DNA of 64,000 bases, taken from the NCBI RefSeq assembly GCF_002379085.1, contig NZ_NBZW01000003.1:62001-126000 (forward strand), in the 5' to 3' direction. Made by a program: the position numbers and the translations under genes. How positions within the stretch are numbered: position 1 is the first letter of the stretch; each line of letters starts with the position of its first letter. Below are positions 55,972 to 63,791 of the stretch, piece by piece. The notes below the pieces were generated by a model, which saw only the letters and a program-made list of their open reading frames with translations, ran no database searches and had not been told where the DNA came from. This stretch comes from Polaromonas sp. AET17H-212 (GTDB taxonomy: Bacteria; Pseudomonadota; Gammaproteobacteria; Burkholderiales; Burkholderiaceae_C).

Positions 55972-56406
55972 ATGTACCGTGCGCTGACAGCTATTGTTTT
56001 GGGAGCGATGGCCGTTCCGGCCCTGGCCCAAATGACGCCTGTCGGCCTGTGGCGCAATGTGGACGACAAGACCGGGGAGGCCAAGGCCGAGATCCGGATT
56101 GTCGAAAGCGCCGGTGTGCTCAGCGGCAAGATCGCCACGCGCCTGGGCAAGGACGTCCAGCCCGACGACGTCTGCGACCGCTGCAGCGATGACCGCAAGG
56201 ACAAACCGATCCTCGGCCTGGAGATCATCCGCGGCGCCAAAAAGGCCGAAGGCAAAGAGGTGTGGGAGGGCGGCAGGATCCTGGACCCCGAAAACGGCCG
56301 CAACTACACGCTGCGCCTGACGCCCGTCGAAGGCGGCAAAAAACTTGAAGTCCGGGGCTCGTTTGGCCCCTTCGGCCGCACCCAGACCTGGGTGCGCATC
56401 AATTGA
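55972..56406 (+). CDS. DUF2147 secreted protein
   Basis: 144 residues from ATG 55972, with a signal peptide to about residue 20 (AVPALAQ). GLWRNVDDKTGEAKAEIRI, the Cys pair DDVCDRC, and GRILDPENGRNYTLRLT followed by EVRGSFGPFGRTQTWVRI are DUF2147 features. The function is unknown; it should be periplasmic. Codons of the signal peptide contain GCTATTGTTTTGGGAGC, almost the same as the antisense strand of the dctP signal peptide. It is the only non-metabolic gene in this cluster. Confidence 0.85.
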   Translation: MYRALTAIVLGAMAVPALAQMTPVGLWRNVDDKTGEAKAEIRIVESAGVLSGKIATRLGKDVQPDDVCDRCSDDRKDKPILGLEIIRGAKKAEGKEVWEGGRILDPENGRNYTLRLTPVEGGKKLEVRGSFGPFGRTQTWVRIN

Positions 56407-56419
56407 TGGCACACCCCGC

Positions 56420-56515
56420 CTGCAGCTCACTGCGTGTAGCCGCATCCCCCCTTGCAGGGGCGACAGCTGTGGCCCGGCATAGCCGGTTCCACGCTGTCAC
56501 TGGCCTGGGAGCTCA
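56420..56515 (+). repeat. Family B repeat, copy 1 (between DUF2147 and fadN-type genes)
   Basis: It contains CACTGCGTGTAGCC, CCCC-CTTGCA-GGGG (hairpin), GGCCCGGCATAGCCGGTTCC (CCGGC pairs with GCCGG) and TGGCCTGGGAGC. The same blocks occur in the same order at 62791-62912. It occupies most of the 167-bp gap; no terminator was otherwise seen. Confidence 0.8.
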
Positions 56516-56573
56516 GCTGAATGGCCAGCATGCGCAACGAAACAAGATAAGCAATCCATAAGGAACAAAACAG

Positions 56574-58982
56574 ATGTCCCGCTTCCAAGTCAAAAAAGTC
56601 GCCGTGCTCGGCGCCGGCGTGATGGGTGCGCAGATCGCCGCCCATCTGGTCAACCTCAAGGTGCCGGTGGTGCTGTTTGACCTGCCCGCCAAAGAGGGGC
56701 CGAAAAACGGCATCGTCAGCCGCGCGATCGAAGGCCTGAAAAAGCTCAAGCCCGCACCGCTGGGTGTGCCCGAAGACGCGGCCCTGATCCAGCAGGCCAA
56801 CTACGAGGAACACATGGATGTTCTCAAGGAGTGCGACCTGATCATCGAGGCGATTGCCGAACGCATGGACTGGAAGACCGACCTGTACCACAAGATCGCG
56901 CCCTTCATCGCTGAAGGCGCCATCGTTGCGAGCAACACCTCGGGCCTGTCGATCACCAAACTCAGCGAGGCATTGCCGGAATCGATCAAGCCGCGTTTTT
57001 GCGGCATCCACTTCTTCAATCCGCCGCGTTACATGACGCTGGTCGAGCTGATCAACACCCCGACCACCGATCCGAAGGTGCTCGACGACCTCGAAGCCTT
57101 TGTGACCAGCGGCTTGGGCAAGGGGGTGATCCGCGCCCACGACACGCCCAACTTCGTGGCCAACCGCGTCGGCATTGCCGGCATGCTGGCAACGATGAAG
57201 GAGGTCGAGAACTTCGGTCTGACCTATGACGTGGTTGATGACCTCACCGGCAAGAAGCTGGGCCGCGCCAGCAGTGGCACCTTCCGCACCGCCGACGTGG
57301 TGGGCCTGGACACCATGGCCCATGTCATCAAGACCCTGCAGGACAACCTCGACGAAAAAAGCGACCCGTTCTACCCCAGCTTCGGCACGCCCGAGGTGCT
57401 GAAAAAACTGCTGGAACTGGGCAACCTGGGCCAGAAGTCCCAGGCCGGTTTCTACAAGAAGGTGGGGCGCGACGTGCTGCGCTTCGAGCTGGAGAGCGAA
57501 GAGTATGTGCCCGGCGGCCAGAAGGCCGACGAGGTGTACACCCGCATGCTCAAGCGGCCGGCCGCCGAACGCCTGCGCCTGCTGCGCAATGCCGAAGGGC
57601 CGCAGGGCCAGTTCCTCTGGGCCATCCTGCGCAACAGCTTTCACTACGCCGCCGTGCACCTTGCGACCATTGCCGACAACGCGCGCGATGTGGACCAGGC
57701 CATGCGCTGGGGCTTCGGCATGAAGCAGGGCCCGTTCGAGCTGTGGCAGGAAGCCGGCTGGCTGGCCGTGGCGACGATGATCCAGGAAGACATAGCCGCG
57801 GGCAAGGCGCTGTGCAAGGCGCCGCTGCCCGAGTGGGTATTCAAGGGCCCGGTGGCCGAAGCCGGCGGTGTGCATACACCTGAAGGTTCCTGGAGCGCTT
57901 CGGCGAAAAAGTTCATTGCGCGCCGCAAGTTGCCGGTTTACGAACGCCAGTTTTTCCCCGAGGATGTGCTGGGCGCCAAAGCGCCATCGTTCACCACGGC
58001 CGGTACCACCTTGCACGAAGACGATTCCATCCGTCTCTGGACGCTGGACGGTGAGCAGGGCGACGTGGTGATTGCCAGCATCAAGACCAAGATGCACGCC
58101 ATCAGCCCCGACGTGGTCGAAGGCCTGGCGATGGGAGTGGACCTCGCCGAGAAAAGTTACAAGGGCCTGGTGATCTGGTCGAACGACGAGATGTTCTCGG
58201 CCGGTGCCGACCTGCAGGCCATGCTGCCCGCCTTCATGATGGCCGGTGTTTCGGCCGTGGAAGGCGCCGAGGCCGAGATGCAGCAGGTGATGCTCAAGCT
58301 GCGTTATGCGGCGGTTCCCGTGGTGTCGGCCGTGCGCGGCCTGGCACTGGGCGGCGGCTGTGAGCTGGCGGTGTATTCCAGCAAACGGGTGGCGGCGATG
58401 GAAAGCTACATCGGTCTGGTCGAAGTCGGTGTTGGCCTGGTGCCTGGTGCCGGCGGCCTGACCTATATTGCGCGCCGTGCTGCGGAGAATGCGGCAAGCT
58501 CCACCAGCAAGGACATGCTGCCTTTCCTGACCGAGGGCTTCACCGCCGCGGCCATGGCCAAGGTCGGCACCAGCGCCATTGAGAGCCGCAAGATCGGCTA
58601 TCTGCTCGACAGCGATGTGATCGTTCCCCACAAGGACGAGCTGCTGTATGTGGCCTTGAACGAGGCCCGCGCGCTGTTCAACTCCGGCTACCGCGCACCG
58701 CACAAGCGGCCTTTCCCGGTGGTGGGCCGCAGCGGCCTGGCGACCATCAAGGGGCAACTGGTCAACATGCGCGACGGCGGCTTCATCAGCGCGCACGACT
58801 TCCACATTGCCAGCCTGATCGCCAACGTGGTCTGCGGCGGCGATGTCGATGCCGGCTCGCTGGTGACCGAAGAGTATCTGATGACGCTGGAGCGCAAGGC
58901 CTTCTGTTCGCTGCTGGAACACCCGAAAACGCAGGAGCGGATTATGGGCATGATGAGCACGGGCAAACCTGTGCGTAATTGA
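56574..58982 (+). CDS. fadN: 3-hydroxyacyl-CoA dehydrogenase/enoyl-CoA hydratase, FadN domain order
   Basis: 802 residues from ATG 56574 with AGGAAC upstream. The NAD domain comes first (VAVLGAGVMGAQIAAHLVNL, residues 8-27; FFNPPRYMTLVELI), a second HCDH helical domain follows, and the crotonase part is at the C-terminus (about 500-750; MFSAGADLQAML, RGLALGGGCELAVYSS). In E. coli FadB the order is reversed. It catalyses hydration and NAD-linked oxidation in beta-oxidation. It stands in the same operon direction as the acyl-CoA dehydrogenase and thiolase. Confidence 0.93.
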   Translation: MSRFQVKKVAVLGAGVMGAQIAAHLVNLKVPVVLFDLPAKEGPKNGIVSRAIEGLKKLKPAPLGVPEDAALIQQANYEEHMDVLKECDLIIEAIAERMDWKTDLYHKIAPFIAEGAIVASNTSGLSITKLSEALPESIKPRFCGIHFFNPPRYMTLVELINTPTTDPKVLDDLEAFVTSGLGKGVIRAHDTPNFVANRVGIAGMLATMKEVENFGLTYDVVDDLTGKKLGRASSGTFRTADVVGLDTMAHVIKTLQDNLDEKSDPFYPSFGTPEVLKKLLELGNLGQKSQAGFYKKVGRDVLRFELESEEYVPGGQKADEVYTRMLKRPAAERLRLLRNAEGPQGQFLWAILRNSFHYAAVHLATIADNARDVDQAMRWGFGMKQGPFELWQEAGWLAVATMIQEDIAAGKALCKAPLPEWVFKGPVAEAGGVHTPEGSWSASAKKFIARRKLPVYERQFFPEDVLGAKAPSFTTAGTTLHEDDSIRLWTLDGEQGDVVIASIKTKMHAISPDVVEGLAMGVDLAEKSYKGLVIWSNDEMFSAGADLQAMLPAFMMAGVSAVEGAEAEMQQVMLKLRYAAVPVVSAVRGLALGGGCELAVYSSKRVAAMESYIGLVEVGVGLVPGAGGLTYIARRAAENAASSTSKDMLPFLTEGFTAAAMAKVGTSAIESRKIGYLLDSDVIVPHKDELLYVALNEARALFNSGYRAPHKRPFPVVGRSGLATIKGQLVNMRDGGFISAHDFHIASLIANVVCGGDVDAGSLVTEEYLMTLERKAFCSLLEHPKTQERIMGMMSTGKPVRN

Positions 58983-58986
58983 TAAA

Positions 58987-59101
58987 GCTACTGCGGAGCC
59001 ATCATGCGTCGTTGCAGCCCAAAGAAAATCCTCACGACCCCCAAGGTCGCTCCGGTTTTCTTCGGGCGCCCGCGCCTAGCCTGATGGCTTCCTCGCTACG
59101 C
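58987..59101 (+). repeat. Family A hairpin repeat, copy 3 (after fadN)
   Basis: It starts GCTACTGCG and ends CTCGCTACGC. The inner stem CGACC/GGTCG (59035-59049) is enclosed by an outer stem GCCCAAAGAAAA (59017-59028) with TTTTCTTCGGGC (59056-59067), 11 of 12 positions paired. GCCATCA and TGATGGC near the ends are also complementary. The best-formed copy. Confidence 0.88.
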
Positions 59102-59144
59102 TTTCTCAATCACGCACGCTACTTCGCATAACCGATCAAAGCCC

Positions 59145-59651
59145 ATGACCACTCATTCCCCCAACCGCCTTGAACGCCAGCTGGAGCGGCTGTCCGACGT
59201 GCCGGCTTTTGCGCGCACCTGGTTTCGCAGCGTGGTGATGCGCCGCGCCGTGCCGTTCACCGGTACGGCGGGGCTGGACTTTCTGGAGATGACCACCAGC
59301 AGGGTCGAGATCGGCATCAAGAATGAGAAGAAGGTGCAGAACCACATTGGCGGCATCCATGCGTCGGCGATGAACCTGCTGGCGGAAACCGCCACCGGCA
59401 TGGTGGTCGGCATGAATGTGCGGGATGACTGCACGCCGCTGGCCAAGGAACTGAAGATGGCGTTCAAAAAGCGCGCCACTGGTGCACTGCGCGCCGTGGC
59501 CACCTTGAGCGACGAGCAGCGCGCCGCCATGCAGGCCAGCGACAAGGGTGAAGTGACGGTGTCCGTCACCGTGACCGACGAGGCCGGTGTGAACCCGGTC
59601 GAATGCGAATTTGTCTGGGCCTGGATTCCCTCCGGTCCGCGTAAAAGTTAA
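59145..59651 (+). CDS. Hotdog-fold protein (DUF4442/thioesterase-like)
   Basis: 168 residues. VRNEKKVQNHIGGIHASAMNLLAETATGMVVG-type region (here IKNEKKVQNHIGGIHASAM) is the hotdog helix with the conserved HIGGIHASA stretch, as in DUF4442 proteins. Members are thought to be acyl-CoA thioesterases or acyl-binding proteins. It lies 42 bp before the thiolase gene, so a role in releasing or handling acyl-CoA in beta-oxidation is plausible. Confidence 0.78.
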   Translation: MTTHSPNRLERQLERLSDVPAFARTWFRSVVMRRAVPFTGTAGLDFLEMTTSRVEIGIKNEKKVQNHIGGIHASAMNLLAETATGMVVGMNVRDDCTPLAKELKMAFKKRATGALRAVATLSDEQRAAMQASDKGEVTVSVTVTDEAGVNPVECEFVWAWIPSGPRKS

Positions 59652-59692
59652 ACAGCGCAATCTGCAGCTGAAGAATCAAAAAGGAAAACATC

Positions 59693-60892
59693 ATGGCCAA
59701 ACAAGTCCAGGAAGCCTACATCGTTGCCGCCACGCGCACGCCCATCGGGCGCTCGCACCGGGGTTTTTTTCGCAACACCCGCCCCGATGAGCTGCTGGTG
59801 CGGGCGCTGCACGCTGCGCTCGCGCAGGTGCCAACGCTGGACCCGAAAGCCATCGAAGACCTCATTTGCGGCTGTGCGATTCCCGAAGGCCCGCAGGGCC
59901 TGAACATTGCGCGTATTGGTGCGGTGCTGGCCGGCCTGCCGACCAGCGTGGGCGGCATCACCGTCAACCGTTTTTGCGCGTCCGGCCTCTCCGCCATCCA
60001 GATGGCGGCGGACCGCATCCGGGTCGGCGAGGCCGATGTGATGATTGCCGCCGGCACCGAAAGCATGAGCATGGTGCCGATGTCCGGCAACTCGCCCTCG
60101 CTGTCGCCGGCCATGTTTGCCAACGACGAGAACATCGGCATTGCCTACGGCATGGGCCTGACCGCTGAAAAAGTCGCGCAGCAGTGGAAGGTGTCGCGCG
60201 AGGCGCAGGACCAGTTTGCCGTCGAGTCGCACCAGAAGGCGATCAAGGCGCAGCAGGCCGGCGAGTTCACCGCCGAGATCACGCCGGTCGAGGTCACCGA
60301 CCGTTCGCCGGACCTGGAGAGCGGCGAAGTCATCAGCAAAACCCGCACCGTGAGCCTGGACGAAGGCCCGCGCCCCGACACCTCGCTCGAAGGCCTGGCC
60401 AAACTCAAGACCGTGTTTGCCGCGCGCGGCTCGGTCACGGCCGGCAACAGCTCGCAAACCTCGGACGGCGCCGGTGCGCTGATCCTGGCCAGCGAAAAAG
60501 CGGTCAAGGAACATGGCCTCAAGCCGCTCGCGCGTTTTGTCAGCTACGCCGCCAAGGGCGTGCCACCGCACATCATGGGCATAGGCCCGATCGAGGCGAT
60601 TCCGGCTGCCTTGCGTTATGCCGGCCTGCAGCAGGACGACATCGACTGGTACGAACTGAACGAAGCCTTTGCCGCGCAGTCGCTGGCAGTCATCAACACG
60701 CTGGGGCTGAACGCCGCGAAAGTGAACCCGATGGGCGGCGCGATTGCGCTGGGCCATCCGCTGGGCGCCACCGGCGCGATCCGTGCCGCCACGGTGATCC
60801 ATGCGCTGCACCGGCACCAGCTGAAGTACGGCATGGTGACCATGTGCGTAGGCATGGGCCAAGGCGCCGCCGGCATCTTCGAACGGGTGTAA
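59693..60892 (+). CDS. fadA: Acetyl-CoA acyltransferase (thiolase)
   Basis: 399 residues. Active-site Cys in VNRFCASGLSAIQMAADRI (about 95), GGAIALGHPLGATGAIRAATVIHAL with the catalytic His, and the second Cys in MVTMCVGMGQGAAGIFE at the C-terminus. It cleaves 3-ketoacyl-CoA to acetyl-CoA and a shortened acyl-CoA. It has AAAAGGAAAA before the ATG. It completes the beta-oxidation set with the acyl-CoA dehydrogenase and FadN. Confidence 0.94.
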   Translation: MAKQVQEAYIVAATRTPIGRSHRGFFRNTRPDELLVRALHAALAQVPTLDPKAIEDLICGCAIPEGPQGLNIARIGAVLAGLPTSVGGITVNRFCASGLSAIQMAADRIRVGEADVMIAAGTESMSMVPMSGNSPSLSPAMFANDENIGIAYGMGLTAEKVAQQWKVSREAQDQFAVESHQKAIKAQQAGEFTAEITPVEVTDRSPDLESGEVISKTRTVSLDEGPRPDTSLEGLAKLKTVFAARGSVTAGNSSQTSDGAGALILASEKAVKEHGLKPLARFVSYAAKGVPPHIMGIGPIEAIPAALRYAGLQQDDIDWYELNEAFAAQSLAVINTLGLNAAKVNPMGGAIALGHPLGATGAIRAATVIHALHRHQLKYGMVTMCVGMGQGAAGIFERV

Positions 60893-60898
60893 CGGCGG

Positions 60899-61012
60899 GC
60901 TACTGCGCGGGCGATCTGCGGCGTTGGTCCGGTGCTCCCCATCCTCACGTACCTGAAGTACGTTCCGGTGGGTCCGCTCCGGCCGCCTTGCAGCTCATCC
61001 CGCTCGCTACGC
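60899..61012 (+). repeat. Family A hairpin repeat, copy 4 (after the thiolase gene)
   Basis: It starts GCTACTGCG seven bases after the stop and ends CGCTCGCTACGC. The inner stem is ACGTAC/GTACGT (60947-60952 with 60958-60963) around CTGAA. Shared blocks: ATCCTCA, TTCCGGT, CGCTCCGG. Confidence 0.85.
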
Positions 61013-61046
61013 CCTGGCGGCTACGTGGTTCTTTAAGGGGAACGTC

Positions 61047-61943
61047 ATGCAACAGCAGCTTCTGGAATCGGGCACATCCCAACTCGCCTTGCGGATCTAC
61101 GAGGCCGCCACGCCGGCGCGCGCCAGCGTGGTCATCGGCGGCGCGATGGGCGTGCGGCAGGACTACTACGCGCCGTTTGCCGAATGGTTGTCCGGCCAGG
61201 GCTTTCGCGTCACGACGTTTGACTACCGCGGTTCCGGCGAGTCGCTGCCCGGTACGCCGGATGGCTCGCTGCGTGGCTTCCAGGCCGATCTTTTCGACTG
61301 GGCCAGCGACTACGGCGCGGTGGTGGCCTCGGCCAAGGCTGCACTGCCGCAGGCGCCGCTTTACCTGCTGGGCCACAGCCTGGGCGCGCAACTGCCGGGT
61401 TTCCTGAAAAACCAGCACCAGGTCGACGGCCTGGTCAGCATTGCCGCCGGCAGCGGTTACTGGCGCGACAACGCGCCGCAGCTCAAGCGCGTGGTGCTGT
61501 ATTTCTGGTACGTGCTGGTGCCGCTGGCCACCCGCCTGTGCGGCTATTTCCCGGGGCGCAGGCTCAGGAAGGTCGGCGACCTGCCGGCCGGCGTGGTGCT
61601 GCAGTGGCGCAAGTGGTGCCTGAACCCGCGCTACAGCGTGGGCGCCGAAGGTGAGGGCGCGCGCCTGGCCTATGCGCAGGCCCGGTTTCCGGTGCTGGCG
61701 CTGTCCATCACCGACGATGAACTGATGACCTGGCGCGGCACGCAGAACCTGATCAACCTGTACAGCGGTGCGCCGCGCAGTTTTGAGCGCATCACGCCGG
61801 GCGAGCTGGGTGTGCGGCGCGTTGGCCATTTCGGCTTCTTCCGCGACCAGTTCCGTCAGAACCTGTGGCCGCACACGGTGCAGATTCTCGAGCAGATGCG
61901 CCAGGCCCGACCGGCGGCTGGCGTCCCCGGCACGACTGCCTGA
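61047..61943 (+). CDS. Alpha/beta hydrolase
   Basis: 298 residues. GGAMGVRQDYYAPFAEWL forms the oxyanion region, TFDYRGSGES is the following strand, and the nucleophile elbow is GHSLGAQ (about Ser111). The C-terminal VRRVGHFGFFRDQF supplies the His. The family includes esterases and acyl-CoA or polyester hydrolases; no substrate can be given. It is the fifth gene after the regulator in the same direction and is separated from the thiolase by a family A repeat. Confidence 0.8.
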   Translation: MQQQLLESGTSQLALRIYEAATPARASVVIGGAMGVRQDYYAPFAEWLSGQGFRVTTFDYRGSGESLPGTPDGSLRGFQADLFDWASDYGAVVASAKAALPQAPLYLLGHSLGAQLPGFLKNQHQVDGLVSIAAGSGYWRDNAPQLKRVVLYFWYVLVPLATRLCGYFPGRRLRKVGDLPAGVVLQWRKWCLNPRYSVGAEGEGARLAYAQARFPVLALSITDDELMTWRGTQNLINLYSGAPRSFERITPGELGVRRVGHFGFFRDQFRQNLWPHTVQILEQMRQARPAAGVPGTTA

Positions 61944-61970
61944 GACCGACGGCGGCGGCATACTCCGACC

Positions 61971-62780
61971 ATGAGTTTTCATCCTTTTGATACCGCGGTG
62001 GCCTTGCAGGCGCAGGCCGACGGCACATGTCTCGGTCACACCAGCGCGGCCTATGCCAACATGGTCGGGCCCTTCGGCGGCGTCACGGCGGCGCAGGCCT
62101 TGAATGCCGTGCTGCAGCATCCGCAGCGCCTGGGCGATCCGATTTCGCTGACCGTCAACTTCGCCGCCGCGCTGGCGGACGGGCCGTTCAGCGTGAGCGC
62201 GCGCCCCGCACGCACCAACCGCTCGACCCAGCACTGGGTGATCGAGATGCAACAAAACGGCGAGACGGTGCTGACCGGCACCGCGTTTTTCGGCTTGCGA
62301 CGCGAGACCTGGGGCGCCGACGAACACGCCATGCCGGACGTAGCGCCCCCGGCCGATGTCGCGCGGGCCGGCGGCCCGACCCGGGTCGAGTGGGTCAAAC
62401 GTTATGAAATGCGTTTTGTGGAAGGCGCGATTCCTGTCGAATGGCACGGGGCCGACCAGGGCGCGAGCCGCACCCGGCTGTGGCTGCGCGACGATCCGCC
62501 GCGGCCGCTGGATTTCGCCTCGCTGACGGCGCTGTCGGACGTGTTTTATCCGCGCGTCTGGCGCCGCCGGCCGCTGCTGGTACCGATAGGCACGGTGTCG
62601 ATGACGGTGTATTACCATGCCGATGCCGCCTTGCTGCAGGCCACCGGCAGCGCTTACCTGCTGGGGCAGACGCAGGCCCAGGCCTTTCGCAACGGCTATT
62701 TCGACCAGACTGCGCAGTTGTGGAACGAAGCCGGCCAATTGCTGGTGACCACACACCAGGTCGTTTATTACAAGGAGTAA
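61971..62780 (+). CDS. Acyl-CoA thioesterase, TesB-like double hotdog
   Basis: 269 residues. GPFGGVTAAQALNAVLQHPQRLGDPISLTVNFAAALADGPF is the first hotdog; the second begins at about residue 150 and includes PRPLDFASLTALSDVFYPRVW and PIGTVSMTVYYHADA. Its pattern matches the TesB/4HBT_3 group acting on medium- to long-chain acyl-CoA. It follows the hydrolase by 27 bp, so the two are co-transcribed. Confidence 0.83.
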   Translation: MSFHPFDTAVALQAQADGTCLGHTSAAYANMVGPFGGVTAAQALNAVLQHPQRLGDPISLTVNFAAALADGPFSVSARPARTNRSTQHWVIEMQQNGETVLTGTAFFGLRRETWGADEHAMPDVAPPADVARAGGPTRVEWVKRYEMRFVEGAIPVEWHGADQGASRTRLWLRDDPPRPLDFASLTALSDVFYPRVWRRRPLLVPIGTVSMTVYYHADAALLQATGSAYLLGQTQAQAFRNGYFDQTAQLWNEAGQLLVTTHQVVYYKE

Positions 62781-62790
62781 CGTGGCCCCC

Positions 62791-62912
62791 ACGCTTTTTA
62801 CTGCGTGTACCTTCGGCGGTGCGCTGCCCCTTGTACGAGAGACAGGGGCCGCTGCGCCTGCGGCCCGGCAAAGCTGGTTCCGCGGCCCGGGTTGGCCTGG
62901 AAGCGTCAGCGT
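62791..62912 (+). repeat. Family B repeat, copy 2 (between thioesterase and enoyl-CoA hydratase genes)
   Basis: It has TACTGCGTGTACC, CCCCTTGT...GACAGGGGCC (hairpin), GGCCCGGCAAAGCTGGTTCC and TGGCCTGGAAGC, matching copy 1 at 56420 in order and spacing with some extra bases between blocks. It fills most of the 171-bp gap. Confidence 0.8.
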
Positions 62913-62951
62913 CTGTATCTATTTCGTCAAACAAACACTGGAAAGCACTAC

Positions 62952-63719
62952 ATGAGCACAGACATCCTGGTCCACACCGACAACGCGGTGATGACCATCA
63001 CCCTGAACCGGGTCGAGAAGAAAAACTCCATCACCTCGGCCATGTACGCCGCCATGGCCGACGCGCTGGACGCGGCCCATGCCGATGCGGCCGTGCGTGT
63101 GGTGGTGATCCAGGGCCACGAAAGCATTTTTTCAGCCGGCAACGACATCGGTGATTTCCTCAACGGCCCGCCTGCCACCCACGAGTCGCCGGTGTTCCGC
63201 TTTCTGCGCGGCATCAGCACCTTTCCCAAGCCGTTGGTGGCTGCCGTGTGTGGCCCCGCGGTCGGCATAGGCACCACCCTGCTGCTGCATTGCGACCTGG
63301 TCTATGCCGGCGACAACGCCGCCTTTTCCATGCCGTTTGTGAACCTGGGCCTGTGTCCGGAAGCGGCGTCTAGCCTTCTGGCGCCGCAGCTCATGGGTTA
63401 CGCACGCGCGGCCGAGGCGCTGCTGCTCGGTGAACCCTTCATGGCCGAGTCGGCGCTCGAGATGGGCCTGATCAACCGCATCGTGCCACCCGCCGAAGCC
63501 AACGCCCTGGCGCAGCGCCAGGCGCAAAAACTCGCTGCCAAGCCGCTGAGCTCGCTGGTGGAAACCAAGCGGTTGATGAAAAAAGGCCAGGCCGGCATGG
63601 TGGCCGAGCGCATGGCCGAGGAAGGCGTGAGTTTTGGCCGCATGCTCAAGGAGCCCGCCGCCCGCGAAGCGTTCGGCGCCTTTATGGAGAAGCGGAAACC
63701 GGATTTTTCCAAGGTTTGA
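62952..63719 (+). CDS. Enoyl-CoA hydratase/isomerase family protein
   Basis: 255 residues from ATG 62952. VMTITLNRVEKKNSITSAMYAAMADAL, the oxyanion-hole segment HESIFSAGNDIGDFL, GPAVGIGTTLLLHCDLVYAGDNAAFSMPFVNLGLCPEAASSLL are crotonase signatures. The Asp of AGND and a Pro-Glu at the third region resemble isomerase-type or hydratase members. It may hydrate or isomerise unsaturated acyl-CoA not handled by FadN. Confidence 0.9.
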   Translation: MSTDILVHTDNAVMTITLNRVEKKNSITSAMYAAMADALDAAHADAAVRVVVIQGHESIFSAGNDIGDFLNGPPATHESPVFRFLRGISTFPKPLVAAVCGPAVGIGTTLLLHCDLVYAGDNAAFSMPFVNLGLCPEAASSLLAPQLMGYARAAEALLLGEPFMAESALEMGLINRIVPPAEANALAQRQAQKLAAKPLSSLVETKRLMKKGQAGMVAERMAEEGVSFGRMLKEPAAREAFGAFMEKRKPDFSKV

Positions 63720-63726
63720 GGCCTAA

Positions 63727-63778
63727 TTGGCCAGTCGCCCTTATTCGGTGGTCGCAAGTAGCTATCAATTGTGTAGCA
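63727..63778 (+). repeat. Family C repeat, copy 3
   Basis: TTGGCC, GTCGCAAGTAGCTATCAATT and GTGTAGC follow each other as in copy 1. It lies in the 72-bp gap before the last gene, just upstream of its CAGGAGG ribosome-binding site. Confidence 0.75.
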
Positions 63779-63791
63779 TTCAGGAGGCATC

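Noticed and set aside
56427..58922. An 830-codon open frame on the minus strand opposite fadN, with similar long antisense frames opposite the acyl-CoA dehydrogenase, the SDR genes and the membrane acyltransferase
   Set aside because: Same codon-bias artefact; no start context, motif or neighbour supports them.
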